This document shows, piece after piece, positions 17,128-26,197 of a stretch of 64,000 nt of DNA. The stretch's first letter is position 1, and each line of letters opens with the position of its first letter. The stretch covers positions 1,178,001-1,242,000 of the forward strand of contig NZ_JAHBOH010000001.1 of assembly GCF_018531375.1 (NCBI RefSeq), written 5' to 3'. The translations under genes were made by a program, and so were the position numbers. Under the pieces are notes generated by a model, which was given only the letters and a program-made list of their open reading frames with translations, ran no database searches and had not been told where the DNA came from. This DNA is from Cellulomonas fulva (GTDB lineage: Bacteria; Actinomycetota; Actinomycetes; Actinomycetales; Cellulomonadaceae).

Positions 17128-18070
17128 ATGACGCTCGCCTGGCCTGGCTGAGCAGGGGCACGGGTCGGACGGGCGGGAGGCATCCCGGAGGCAGTGCGCG
17201 ACGCGTGCGCCCGATGATCGCGGCGATCGAGTCGGCGACCGTCAGGTGCACCGCCCTCCATCCGGCCTCGAGGAACGCCTCGCGCCGCAGCTTCTCGGCG
17301 AGCAGAGCCTCCCGCTCCCGGCCGCGGTACTTGTCGAGCCCGTCGTACTCCACGACGACCTTCCATTCCGGCCAGCCGAGGTCCGCCCAGACGACGCCGC
17401 GCGCGGTGTGCACCTCGACCTGGGTCTGCGGTGGAGGCCAGCCGGCGCGGAGGAAGGCGAACCGCGCCATGGTCTCGCGCACGGACTCCGCCCCGTCGTC
17501 CGCGAGCTCGATGATGAGGCGACCGCGGGCGCTCCCCCGGCCTCGCCCAGCCAGCGCGATCGCGGTCAGGTCGTCGCGCGGCACGCCCGCCCGGAGCGCG
17601 CTGTCGACGACGACGAGCGCGGGCAACGGTGGCATGGAGACGGCGCAGTCCCAGGCGGTCGCCCTCAGGTCCGTGACGGGCATGCCGAGGATCGTGACGA
17701 TCTGCTCGTCGGCCGGCAGTGGCCGGTGGTGGCGGATGGCCGGGTCGGCGTGGGCGCTGCGACGATGCGCGTGCTTCAGGTGGGTCAGCGTCCCGACCGA
17801 CCACAGGGCGAGGCCGTGCAGCACGGCTGCGGTCTCGTGGCTGAAGGCGTGCGGCGCGACGGTCCGGCCATGTACTCCCCTCGCTCGGGCGACTGCCAGC
17901 GCCCGGGGATCCACGATCGCGGCCGGGACGTAGGTGCCGGTGCCGACCCGCCGCCACTTGCCGGCCGCCACCTGAGCGGCAACGACGTCATCCGGATGGT
18001 CGCGCGCACGGAAGACCATCGGTCGCGGCACGGCACGCGTGCCGTCGGGTGAACCAGGACGTCGAGGCAT
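17126..18070 (-). CDS. AbiEi-like/DUF559 endonuclease-fold protein
   Basis: A 314-residue protein. The N-terminal third resembles an AbiEi antitoxin-type winged helix (DDVVAAQVAAGKWRRVGTGTYVP) followed by the HxxAAxLHGL region. The C-terminal ~110 residues match DUF559, a Vsr-like PD-(D/E)xK fold: WADLGWPEWKVVVEYDGLDKY, then REREALLAEKLRREAFLEAGW. Asp in WADLGW and Glu in VVEYDG are the probable metal ligands. Such fused proteins are frequent and multi-copy in actinobacteria, often annotated as type IV antitoxin-like, and their function is not established. No AbiEii-type toxin gene is adjacent. The gene is flanked on both sides by copies of one palindrome (17062 and 18176). The ATG at 18070 was chosen; an inner ATG at 18019 is possible. 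Confidence 0.75.
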   Translation of the reverse strand: MPRRPGSPDGTRAVPRPMVFRARDHPDDVVAAQVAAGKWRRVGTGTYVPAAIVDPRALAVARARGVHGRTVAPHAFSHETAAVLHGLALWSVGTLTHLKHAHRRSAHADPAIRHHRPLPADEQIVTILGMPVTDLRATAWDCAVSMPPLPALVVVDSALRAGVPRDDLTAIALAGRGRGSARGRLIIELADDGAESVRETMARFAFLRAGWPPPQTQVEVHTARGVVWADLGWPEWKVVVEYDGLDKYRGREREALLAEKLRREAFLEAGWRAVHLTVADSIAAIIGRTRRALPPGCLPPVRPVPLLSQARRAS

Positions 18071-18175
18071 GCGGCCGAGAGTGCCTCGATCGGGCGCTCG
18101 CGTGGGGGCGGGTTCCTGGCGCCTGTGGGCGGCCCGCCCGCGCGAGGGGCTGGGGTCGGGTCGACCTCGCCGACG

Positions 18176-18239
18176 AGGTCGTGTGTCTGCCGTGAAGTCG
18201 TGCAGAGCAGTGCACGACCTCACGGCAGACGCACGACCT
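18176..18239. repeat. Palindromic element, family A copy 3
   Basis: A 29-bp inverted repeat with two mismatches (18176-18204 against 18211-18239, loop GAGCAG) is the strongest hairpin of this type in the window. It lies between the M3 peptidase stop (18249) and the AbiEi-like start (18070), both minus strand, so it can be the peptidase terminator or an operator for the AbiEi-like gene. Confidence 0.8.
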
Positions 18240-18248
18240 GGGGGCGGG

Positions 18249-20165
18249 TCAGGGGGTGGTGGTGAGCCAGGTCTCGAAGGGGGCGAAGCTGCGCTCGCGG
18301 CCCAGGAACGCCTCGACCAGGTCCGCCGCGTCCCGGCTGCCGCCGGGCGCCAGGATGTGGTCGCGGTAGCGGCGGCCCACCTCGGGGTTCATCAGGTCCT
18401 CGCCGAAGGCGGTCAGGAGGTCCTTGGCGATCACCAGGCTCCAGAGGTAGGTGTAGTAGGCCGAGCCGTACCCGTCGAGGTGCCCGAACCCGGTGACCTG
18501 GTGCGTCCCGGGCAGCGGCGCGAACGGGCCGAACCGCGCGTCGACCTGCGCGGTGAACTCGTCGAGGTCCGCGGGCGGCGTCGCGTGCAGGCCGTAGGAC
18601 AGCGCGGTGAAGTTGAGCTGCCGGCGGGTCCATGAGCCGCGGCCGAACTGGTCCGCGCGGTTCATCCGCTCGACGAGCGCGGCCGGGATGGGCGCGCCGG
18701 AGTCGTCGGTCGCGAACGTGGCCAGGACGCCCGCGTCCCAGGCCCACTCCTCGAGCAGCTGCGACGGCGCCTCGACGAAGTCCCACTCGGTCGCGACGCC
18801 GCTGAACTCGGCCCAGCGCTGGTGCCCGCCGACGATCTCGTGGACCAGGTGCCCGAACTCGTGGAAGAAGGTGCAGACGTCGTCGTGCTCCATGTTCCCG
18901 GTGGGGAAGTTGCACACCAGGACGCCCTCGGGCAGGCGCACGCCGGCGATCCCGGGCACCAGCGAGAACTGCGCGGCGTGGTTGAACTTGCCTGCGCGCG
19001 GGTGCATGTCGAGGTAGAACCGGCCGATCCGCGCGCCGTCGGCGACCACGTCGTAGGCCTCGACCGACTCGTGCCAGGACGGCGCGGCCACGCGCGTGAA
19101 GCTCAGGCCGAGCAGCTGACCGATCGTCGACATGACGCCGTCGCGCACCTTGTCGTAGCGGAAGTACCGGCGCACCTCCTGGGCGTCGACGTCGTACTGC
19201 TCGCGGCGGACGACCTGGTCGTAGTACAGCGAGTCGGCGGGCGTGACCGCGGTCGCGGCGGGGTCGTCGGCCTGGAACCGGGTCAGCAGCACGGTGACGT
19301 CCCGCTCGGCCGGCGCGGCGGTCAGGCCGTCGAGCCGCTCGACGAAGTCCGCGATCGCCGCGCCGGAGCCGATCATCTTGACCTCGGCGTCGTACGTCGG
19401 CCAGTCCGGGTAGCCCAGCAGGCGCGCCCGCTCGTCGCGCAGCCGCAGCAGCTCGGCGAGCACCGGGCCGTTGGCCGGCGACGCGATGCGCAGGTACTCG
19501 GTGGTGAGCGCGCGGCGGACCGACGCGTCGTGCGCGTACGTGCGCACGGGGATCAGGTCCGGGTACTCGGTGGTGAGCACGACGAGGCCGTCGTCCCCGG
19601 GTGCGTGCGCGTCGCGGAAGTCGCCCGGCAGGCCGTCGAGCTGCTCGGGACGCACGCGGATGGAGCGCACGCCCTCGCGGATGTTGCGGGAGAACTCGAG
19701 CCCCAGCTCGGTGCAGCGCTGCGCCAGGCCGCGCAGCACCGCGCGCTCCTCGCCGGACCGGTCGACGCCGGCGCGGCGGAAGTCGCGCAGCACGTGGTCG
19801 TGCAGGCGCTGGGCGTCGGCGCCGAGGCCCGCGGGGTCCGTCGCGACGAACGCCTCCCAGGCCTCGCGGTCCAGCCCGCGCTCGGTCGCGAGGTCCTCGG
19901 CGGCCTGGGCGCGCTCCTCGGCGGCCGCGCGCAGCTCCCCGGAAGGGTGCACCTCGGACAGCAGGTGCGCGGCCGCGGACGCCTGGCCCAGCGCGGCGTC
20001 GCACGCGTTCCACAGCTCCAGGACCTGCTCCGCGCTCCTCGTCGTGCCGTCCTTGAGCGTCGCGAGGTGGTCGCGCGCCTCCTGCAGGGCGGTGTCCACG
20101 ACGTCGGTGAGGAACGACGACCAGCCGGCGTCGTCGGAGGGCAGCGTGAGGGGCTCGAGCGTCAT
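18249..20165 (-). CDS. M3-family zinc metallopeptidase (oligopeptidase)
   Basis: A 638-residue cytoplasmic peptidase of the thimet/neurolysin family (M3A, like bacterial oligopeptidase A/Dcp). The zinc site HEFGH is at residues 435-439 (FFHEFGHLVHEIVGG), with the third ligand, a Glu, expected in the downstream DFVEAPSQLLEEWAWD segment. Length is normal and there is no signal peptide. It cleaves short peptides during protein turnover. The ATG at 20165 (MTLEPLTLP) fits family alignments better than a GTG five codons earlier. It lies 45 bases downstream of an ABC permease gene read in the same direction, but probably has its own promoter. A large palindrome follows the stop. Confidence 0.93.
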   Translation of the reverse strand: MTLEPLTLPSDDAGWSSFLTDVVDTALQEARDHLATLKDGTTRSAEQVLELWNACDAALGQASAAAHLLSEVHPSGELRAAAEERAQAAEDLATERGLDREAWEAFVATDPAGLGADAQRLHDHVLRDFRRAGVDRSGEERAVLRGLAQRCTELGLEFSRNIREGVRSIRVRPEQLDGLPGDFRDAHAPGDDGLVVLTTEYPDLIPVRTYAHDASVRRALTTEYLRIASPANGPVLAELLRLRDERARLLGYPDWPTYDAEVKMIGSGAAIADFVERLDGLTAAPAERDVTVLLTRFQADDPAATAVTPADSLYYDQVVRREQYDVDAQEVRRYFRYDKVRDGVMSTIGQLLGLSFTRVAAPSWHESVEAYDVVADGARIGRFYLDMHPRAGKFNHAAQFSLVPGIAGVRLPEGVLVCNFPTGNMEHDDVCTFFHEFGHLVHEIVGGHQRWAEFSGVATEWDFVEAPSQLLEEWAWDAGVLATFATDDSGAPIPAALVERMNRADQFGRGSWTRRQLNFTALSYGLHATPPADLDEFTAQVDARFGPFAPLPGTHQVTGFGHLDGYGSAYYTYLWSLVIAKDLLTAFGEDLMNPEVGRRYRDHILAPGGSRDAADLVEAFLGRERSFAPFETWLTTTP

Positions 20166-20210
20166 GCGCCGACCGTACACACGCCCGCCGGGCTGCGGGT
20201 GCGGTCCGGG

Positions 20211-21005
20211 TCAGGCGACGAGCTCGAGCCGCTGCCAGGACCGGACGGTCGCGGCCGCGAAGACCAGCGCGGCGACGGGCACGGTGGCCAGGGGACCGGC
20301 CGGCCCCGCCTCGAGCGCCCACGCGGCCGGCGCGACGAACGGGACCCAGGTGCCCACGCCCGCGAGCGCGCACACCTGCGCCACCACCAGGACGCCCACG
20401 GTGACCGCGATCCCGGGGAGCAGGCCGCGGCCCAGGGTGGCGGCCCACGCGACGGGCTGCACGACGAGCGCCGACAGCACGACGAGCGCGGCGATGCGCA
20501 GCAGCGCGCCGGTCGCCGCCGCGTCGGGCAGCCCCAGCCCGAGCACCAGACCGGCGAGCAGGACGAGGCCGGCGACGGCGAGGGCCGTGAGCGTCGCCCA
20601 CACCAGGTGCACGACGAGCTTGGCGGCGACCGTGGTCCCCCGCCCGACCGGCAGCGCGAACAGCCCCGCCACCGTGCCCTCGGCGAGCTCGCGGCCCACG
20701 GTCCAGCTCAGCGCGACGCCCGCGGCGAGCACGGACGCGGCGGCGGTGACCTGCGTGGCGCCGGAGAGCATGGTCGACCAGTCCGCCACGGCGTCGGTCA
20801 GCCCGAGCTTCGCGGTCAGGTCGGCGCGCCCGCTGCGCACCGCCGCGAGGGTGGTCGCGGACAGCACGGCGACGCCGACCGCGAGGAGCAGGCCGGTGCC
20901 CTGCAGCGTGCGGGACGCGCGCGCCTTGCGGCCCTCCGCGGCGAGCGCGGCGCGCCACCAGACGCCCCGGGCCGGGGACGACGAGGGTGCGACGCCGCGG
21001 CTCAC
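20211..21005 (-). CDS. ABC-2 type transporter permease
   Basis: A 264-residue membrane protein with six predicted helices, typical of ABC-2 exporters: a first helix GLLLAVGVAVLSATTLA, a large loop, then WTVGRELAEGTVAGLFALPVGRG, which is the conserved cytosolic coupling region. The GTG start overlaps the stop of the ATPase gene (GTGA), so the two are translationally coupled, and the TetR gene upstream is coupled as well. The exporter's substrate is unknown; similar modules mediate drug or lipid export or self-resistance. The TetR regulator probably represses the operon until a ligand appears. Confidence 0.85.
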   Translation of the reverse strand: MSRGVAPSSSPARGVWWRAALAAEGRKARASRTLQGTGLLLAVGVAVLSATTLAAVRSGRADLTAKLGLTDAVADWSTMLSGATQVTAAASVLAAGVALSWTVGRELAEGTVAGLFALPVGRGTTVAAKLVVHLVWATLTALAVAGLVLLAGLVLGLGLPDAAATGALLRIAALVVLSALVVQPVAWAATLGRGLLPGIAVTVGVLVVAQVCALAGVGTWVPFVAPAAWALEAGPAGPLATVPVAALVFAAATVRSWQRLELVA

Positions 21006-21727
21006 GCCGCGTCCCGCGTCGCCGCGTGGACCATCGCGAAGAACGCGCGCTCGAGGTCGACGCCCGCGGGATCGAGCGCACCGACCGCGCGCCCCTCGGC
21101 GAGGACCGTGATCCGCGACGCGAGCCGCGCCACCTCGTCGAGGTGGTGGCTCGAGACCAGCACGGCGGCACCCGCGGCCGCGCGCCGGCGCAGCGCCTCC
21201 CGCAGCGCGATCACGCCGCCGGGGTCCAGCGCGTTCGTCGGCTCGTCGAGCACGACGAGCGCGGGGTGGTGCTGCAGCGCGGACGCGAGCCCGAGCCGCT
21301 GGCGGTTGCCGAGCGAGAGTCGGCGCGCCCGCACGTCGGCGTAGCGGTCGAGGTCCAGCTCCTCGAGCACCGCGTCGACGGTGCCGGCGACGTCCGCGGC
21401 ACCGCGCAGCACGGCCGCCAGCTCCAGGTTGGCGCGCCCCGTGAGCTCGCCGTACACCAGCGGGTGCTCGACGAGCGCGCCCACCCGCGCCCAGACGGAC
21501 GGCCTCGCCGACGCCACCGCGCACCCCAGCACCTCCACGGTGCCCTTGTGCGCACGCAGCATGCCGGTGGCGAGCTTCATGAGGGTCGACTTGCCGGCGC
21601 CGTTGAGACCGACGATCGCGTGCACCTCGCCCGGCAGGACGTCGAGGTCGACGCCGTGCAGCCCCGCCCCGCCGCGGTACGTGCGCGTCGCGCGCCGGAG
21701 CCGGAGCGCGGAGGCCGCCGCGGTCAC
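21002..21727 (-). CDS. ABC transporter ATP-binding protein (ABC-2 exporter)
   Basis: A 241-residue ATPase partner of the downstream permease. Walker A is GLNGAGKST (residues 40-48), Walker B is LVVLDEP with the D-loop NALDPGG, and the switch His is in VLVSSHHLDE. The signature is unusual: LSLGNRQRLGL in place of LSGGQ, a change often found in ABC-2 (CcmA-like) exporters. Both ends overlap neighbours by GTGA: its start with the TetR stop, its stop with the permease start. The open frame upstream of this GTG is a shadow of the TetR gene. Confidence 0.88.
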   Translation of the reverse strand: MTAAASALRLRRATRTYRGGAGLHGVDLDVLPGEVHAIVGLNGAGKSTLMKLATGMLRAHKGTVEVLGCAVASARPSVWARVGALVEHPLVYGELTGRANLELAAVLRGAADVAGTVDAVLEELDLDRYADVRARRLSLGNRQRLGLASALQHHPALVVLDEPTNALDPGGVIALREALRRRAAAGAAVLVSSHHLDEVARLASRITVLAEGRAVGALDPAGVDLERAFFAMVHAATRDAA

Positions 21728-22287
21728 CGGTCGACCCCCGCCTCGAGGACGTCGAGCGCGCCGTCGACGGCGTCGCCCAGCGGGACCCCCGCACCGGCGG
21801 GACCGGCCCAGTCGAGCAGCGCCGCCATGAGCGCCGCGAGCGTCGCTGCGGCCGCGACCACCGCGTCCCGCGCGGCGACCCCGTCCGCCACGAGCTGGTC
21901 CGCCACCGCACGCTCGGTGGCCGCGGTGCTCGCGCGGACGGCGGGCAGCAGGCTGGGCGTCACGGAGGCGAGCGCGAGGCGCGACCGGACGGCGGCCTCG
22001 TCGTCCACCGGGAGCGCGTGCCACGCCTGACGCACCCCTGCCGTGACGCGGCGCAACGGGGGGAGCCCGAGCGGCTGGCGGGCGACGGCCGCGGTGATCA
22101 GCGGGTCGTACGGGTCGCCGACGACGAGCTGCTCCTTGGTGCCGATGTGCCGGTAGAAGGTCATCTCGGTGACGCCGGCGGCCGCCGCGACCTGCGCGAC
22201 GGTCGTCGCGTCGTACCCCTGCGCGGCGAACAGCTCGAGCGCGCACTCGACGATCCGCTGGCGGGTCCGCCGGGACTTGGTGGTCAC
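21724..22287 (-). CDS. TetR-family repressor
   Basis: A 187-residue regulator with an N-terminal TetR helix-turn-helix: RQRIVECALELFAAQGYDATT, then VAQVAAAAGVTEMTFYRHIGTKEQLV. The C-terminal domain is divergent and gives no ligand clue. It is the first gene of a coupled operon with an ABC-2 ATPase and permease, the standard layout of a ligand-induced efflux module. A GTTA-N10-TAAC site lies 11 bases before its start. The divergent narG gene begins 103 bases away, so the shared region may contain promoters for both. Confidence 0.9.
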   Translation of the reverse strand: MTTKSRRTRQRIVECALELFAAQGYDATTVAQVAAAAGVTEMTFYRHIGTKEQLVVGDPYDPLITAAVARQPLGLPPLRRVTAGVRQAWHALPVDDEAAVRSRLALASVTPSLLPAVRASTAATERAVADQLVADGVAARDAVVAAAATLAALMAALLDWAGPAGAGVPLGDAVDGALDVLEAGVDR

Positions 22288-22297
22288 GACAAGAAAT

Positions 22298-22315
22298 GTT
22301 AGTCACTCACATAAC
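22298..22315. promoter_or_regulatory. Candidate TetR operator
   Basis: GTTAGTCACTCACATAAC, an AT-richer stretch with GTTA/TAAC ends, is the only symmetrical site between the tetR start and narG. The symmetry is limited, so this is a weak call. Confidence 0.35.
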
Positions 22316-22389
22316 GCGGAGGGAAGCCCGAGGTTTTTCACGGCGGGTACCGGGTGGCGCACGTCACACTGCTCGCTAGGGTCGACACC

Positions 22390-25300
22390 ATGGCAGCCAC
22401 CCAGCCGCCCGGACTCGACGGACCCGCCTCCGACCTGCTGCTGCGCGCGGGTCGGTACTTCACGCGGTGGGAGGAGACCGACGACGGCCGGGCCGTGTTC
22501 CGCGAGGGCGGCCGGCGCGGCGACGTCTTCTACCGGGACCGATGGCGCCACGACAAGGTGGTCCGCTCGACCCACGGCGTGAACTGCACGGGCTCCTGCT
22601 CGTGGAAGGTCTACGTCAAGGACGGGATCATCACGTGGGAGGCGCAGCAGACCGACTACCCGTCGGCCGGCCCGGACCGCCCCGACTACGAGCCCCGCGG
22701 GTGCCCGCGCGGCGCGGCGTTCTCCTGGTACACGTACTCGCCCACGCGGGTGCGGTACCCGTACGCGCGCGGCGTGCTGGTCGAGATGTTCCGCGAGGCG
22801 AAGGCGCGGCTCGGGGACCCGGTGCTCGCCTGGGCGGACATCACGGGCGACCCCGCCAAGCGCCGCCGGTACCAGCAGGCCCGCGGCAAGGGCGGGCTGG
22901 TCCGGGTGACGTGGGACGAGGCGGTCGAGATCGTCGCCGCCGCGCACGTGCACACGATCAAGACCTACGGCCCGGACCGGTGCGCGGGGTTCTCGCCGAT
23001 CCCGGCGATGTCGATGGTGTCGCACGCGGTGGGCACCCGGTTCGTGCAGCTCATCGGCGGCGTCATGACCAGCTTCTACGACTGGTACGCCGACCTGCCG
23101 GTGGCGAGCCCGCAGATGTTCGGCGACCAGACCGACGTCCCGGAGTCCGGTGACTGGTGGGACGCCACCTACCTGATGATGTGGGGCTCCAACGTCCCGG
23201 TCACGCGCACGCCCGACGCGCACTGGATGGCGGAGGTCCGCTACCGCGGCACCAAGGTGGTCTCGGTCTCGCCGGACTACGCGGACAACACCAAGTTCGC
23301 CGACGAGTGGCTGCCCGCCGCGGCCGGCACGGACGGCGCGCTCGCGATGGGCATGGGCCACGTGGTGCTCAAGGAGTACCTGGTCGACCGCCAGGTCCCG
23401 TTCTTCCGCGACTACGTCGCGCAGTACACGGACCTGCCGTTCCTGGTCACGCTCGAGGAGCGCGACGGCGCGTACGTCCCGGGTCGGTTCCTGCGGGCGG
23501 AGGACCTCGCAGGGACGGGTGTTCCCGACGACGAGCGAGCGGCCGACCCCGTGACCGCTCCTGACTCCGAGGGCGCGCAGTGGAAGACGGTGCTCCTCGA
23601 CGCGGCGACCGGACGGCCGGTCGTGCCCAACGGCTCCCTCGGCTTCCGCTACACGGACTCCGGCGAGGGCCGGTGGAACCTCGACCTGCAGGGCGTCGTC
23701 CCCGCGCTGAGCATCCGCGACGCGCGCTCGTCGGACCCGGGACCGGGCGCCGACGACGGCACGGACGCCGAGACGGTCGAGGTCCTGCTGCCGCGGTTCG
23801 ACGAGCCGGGTGGCGCGGGCGGCGTGCAGCGCCGCGGCGTGCCCGTGCGGCGCGTCGACGGGCACCTGGTGACCACGGTGTTCGACCTGACGCTCGCGCA
23901 CTACGGCGTGGCCCGCGACGGGCTGCCGGGCGAGTGGCCGACGGGCTACGACGACGCGACGCAGGGCTGCACGCCCGCGTGGCAGGAGCAGCACACCTCG
24001 GTCCCGGCGGACGCGTGCACGCGCATCGCGCGCGAGTTCGCGACCAACGCGGAGAAGTCCAACGGCCGCTCGATGATCATCATGGGTGCGGGCATCTGCC
24101 AGTGGTTCCACGGCGACGCGACGTACCGCGCGATCCTGGCGCTGCTGGCGTTCACCGGCTGCTTCGGGCGCAACGGCGGGGGCTGGGCGCACTACGTCGG
24201 GCAGGAGAAGTGCCGCCCGCTGACCGGCTGGATCTCGCTGGCCAACGCCCTGGACTGGTCGCGTCCGCCGCGCACGATGACCGGCACGTCGTACTGGTAC
24301 ATGCACACCGACCAGTGGCGGTTCGACGGCTACCAGGCCGACGAGCTCGCGTGGCCGATGGCCGACGGGCACCTGGCGGGCATGCACACGGCGGACACGA
24401 TCGCGGCGTCGGCCCGGCGCGGCTGGATGCCGTTCTACCCGCAGTTCGACCGCAACCCCCTGGACCTCGCGGACGAGGCGCGCGCGGCCACCGAGGACGG
24501 CTCGGCGCCGGACGCCGCCGCGCACGTCGCGGGGCGCCTGAAGGAGGGCAGCCTGCGGTTCGCGGTCGAGGACGTCGACGCGCCGGAGAACTGGCCGCGC
24601 ACGCTGGTGCTGTGGCGCTCGAACCTGCTGGGCTCGAGCGCCAAGGGCGACGAGTACTTCCTCAAGTACCTGCTCGGCACGCACTCCAACGTGCAGGCGC
24701 CCGAGCCGACCGCGCGCCCCAGCGACGTCGAGTGGCGTGACGACATCCCGGAGGGGAAGCTCGACCTCCTGGTCAGCGCGGACTTCCGGATGACCTCGAC
24801 GACGATGCTCTCCGACGTCGTGCTGCCCGCGGCGACCTGGTACGAGAAGCACGACCTGTCCTCCACGGACATGCACCCCTTCGTGCACGCGTTCTCCCCG
24901 GCGATCGACCCGCCGTGGGAGGCGCGCAGCGATTTCGACGCGTTCCACCTGGTGGCGCGGCGGTTCTCCGACCTCGCCCGCACGCACCTGGGCGTGCGGC
25001 ACGACCTGGTGAGCGTGCCGATGCAGCACGACACCCCGGGCGAGATGCCGCGCGACGGCGGCGCGAGCGGCGACTGGCGGCGCGGCGACGCGCCGGCCGT
25101 CCCGGGCGTGACGATGCCGCTGCTCCAGGTGGTGGAGCGCGACTACACGGCGATCGCGGACAAGCTCGGCTCGCTGGGCCCGCTCGCGAGCTCGCAGGGG
25201 TTCACGGTCAAGAACGTCACGTACCGGCTGGAGCACGAGGTCGAGCGCCTGGGGCGGCTCAACGGCGTGATGCTGGGCGGCGCGGGCGACGGAAGGCCGG

Positions 25301-26172
25301 CGCTGGACACCGACGTCAAGCTGGCCGAGGCGATCCTGGCGCTGTCCGGCACGACGAACGGCGAGCTCGCCACGCAGGGCTTCCGCTCGCTCGAGCAGCG
25401 GGTGGGCAAGGAGCTGCACGACCTGGCGGAGGGCTCCGAGGAGAAGCGCATCACCTTCCCGGACACGCAGGCGCGGCCGGTCCCGGTGATCACGTCCCCG
25501 GAGTGGTCCGGCTCGGAGACCGGCGGGCGGCGGTACGCGCCGTTCACGGTCAACGTCGAGCGGCTCAAGCCGTGGCACACGCTCACGGGCCGCATGCACC
25601 TGTTCCTCGACCACGGCTGGATGAAGGACCTGGGCGAGGGGCTGCCGGTCTACCGCCCGCCGCTGGACCTGCACCGCCTGCTGGGCGAGCCGGAGCTGGG
25701 CCCGGACGGCGCCAAGCAGGTCACGGTGCGCTACCTGACCCCGCACAACAAGTGGTCGATCCACTCCGAGTACCAGGACAACCTCCTGATGCTCTCGCTG
25801 TCCCGCGGCGGCCCGACGTGCTGGATGTCCCCGGCGGACGCCGACGCGATCGGCGCCAGGGACAACGAGTGGATCGAGTGCTCCAACGCGAACGGCATCT
25901 TCGTCGCCCGGGCGATCGTGTCCCACCGCATGCCGGAGGGCGTGGTCTACGTGCACCACGCCCAGGAACGGACCATCGACGTGCCTAAGACGGAGCGGAC
26001 CCGACGACGAGGAGGCATCCACAACTCGGTGACGCGGCTGCTGGTCAAGCCCACGCACCTCATCGGCGGGTACGCGCAGCTGTCCTACGCCTTCAACTAC
26101 CTGGGCCCCACCGGCAACCAGCGGGACATCGTCGCGACGATCCGCCGCCGGTCCCAGGACGTCGAGTACTGA
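22390..26172 (+). CDS. narG: Respiratory nitrate reductase alpha subunit
   Basis: The 1260-residue catalytic subunit reduces nitrate to nitrite at a molybdenum bis-MGD centre on the inner face of the membrane. The N-terminus has the FS0 [4Fe-4S] ligands His62, Cys66, Cys70 (HGVNCTGSC) and Cys105 (RGCPRG). The Mo ligand is the Asp of DWYADLPVASP, as in known NarG proteins. Length is normal. I chose the ATG at 22390 because the residues just upstream do not match the family. The four nar genes follow each other with short gaps or overlaps. No reliable FNR/Crp or NarL site could be defined upstream. Confidence 0.97.
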   Translation: MAATQPPGLDGPASDLLLRAGRYFTRWEETDDGRAVFREGGRRGDVFYRDRWRHDKVVRSTHGVNCTGSCSWKVYVKDGIITWEAQQTDYPSAGPDRPDYEPRGCPRGAAFSWYTYSPTRVRYPYARGVLVEMFREAKARLGDPVLAWADITGDPAKRRRYQQARGKGGLVRVTWDEAVEIVAAAHVHTIKTYGPDRCAGFSPIPAMSMVSHAVGTRFVQLIGGVMTSFYDWYADLPVASPQMFGDQTDVPESGDWWDATYLMMWGSNVPVTRTPDAHWMAEVRYRGTKVVSVSPDYADNTKFADEWLPAAAGTDGALAMGMGHVVLKEYLVDRQVPFFRDYVAQYTDLPFLVTLEERDGAYVPGRFLRAEDLAGTGVPDDERAADPVTAPDSEGAQWKTVLLDAATGRPVVPNGSLGFRYTDSGEGRWNLDLQGVVPALSIRDARSSDPGPGADDGTDAETVEVLLPRFDEPGGAGGVQRRGVPVRRVDGHLVTTVFDLTLAHYGVARDGLPGEWPTGYDDATQGCTPAWQEQHTSVPADACTRIAREFATNAEKSNGRSMIIMGAGICQWFHGDATYRAILALLAFTGCFGRNGGGWAHYVGQEKCRPLTGWISLANALDWSRPPRTMTGTSYWYMHTDQWRFDGYQADELAWPMADGHLAGMHTADTIAASARRGWMPFYPQFDRNPLDLADEARAATEDGSAPDAAAHVAGRLKEGSLRFAVEDVDAPENWPRTLVLWRSNLLGSSAKGDEYFLKYLLGTHSNVQAPEPTARPSDVEWRDDIPEGKLDLLVSADFRMTSTTMLSDVVLPAATWYEKHDLSSTDMHPFVHAFSPAIDPPWEARSDFDAFHLVARRFSDLARTHLGVRHDLVSVPMQHDTPGEMPRDGGASGDWRRGDAPAVPGVTMPLLQVVERDYTAIADKLGSLGPLASSQGFTVKNVTYRLEHEVERLGRLNGVMLGGAGDGRPALDTDVKLAEAILALSGTTNGELATQGFRSLEQRVGKELHDLAEGSEEKRITFPDTQARPVPVITSPEWSGSETGGRRYAPFTVNVERLKPWHTLTGRMHLFLDHGWMKDLGEGLPVYRPPLDLHRLLGEPELGPDGAKQVTVRYLTPHNKWSIHSEYQDNLLMLSLSRGGPTCWMSPADADAIGARDNEWIECSNANGIFVARAIVSHRMPEGVVYVHHAQERTIDVPKTERTRRRGGIHNSVTRLLVKPTHLIGGYAQLSYAFNYLGPTGNQRDIVATIRRRSQDVEY

Positions 26173-26197
26173 GCGGGCGAGGGAGGGGACGACGAGC

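Noticed and set aside
18220..21171. A 983-residue open frame on the minus strand across the M3 peptidase and ABC permease genes
   Set aside because: The translated product is low-complexity Arg/Ala/Gly-rich and lies in a different frame from the real peptidase with HEFGH.
22354..22368. A GTGG-N6-TCACA site as Crp/FNR box before narG
   Set aside because: Only the right half fits the consensus, and it is too close to the start codon to judge.
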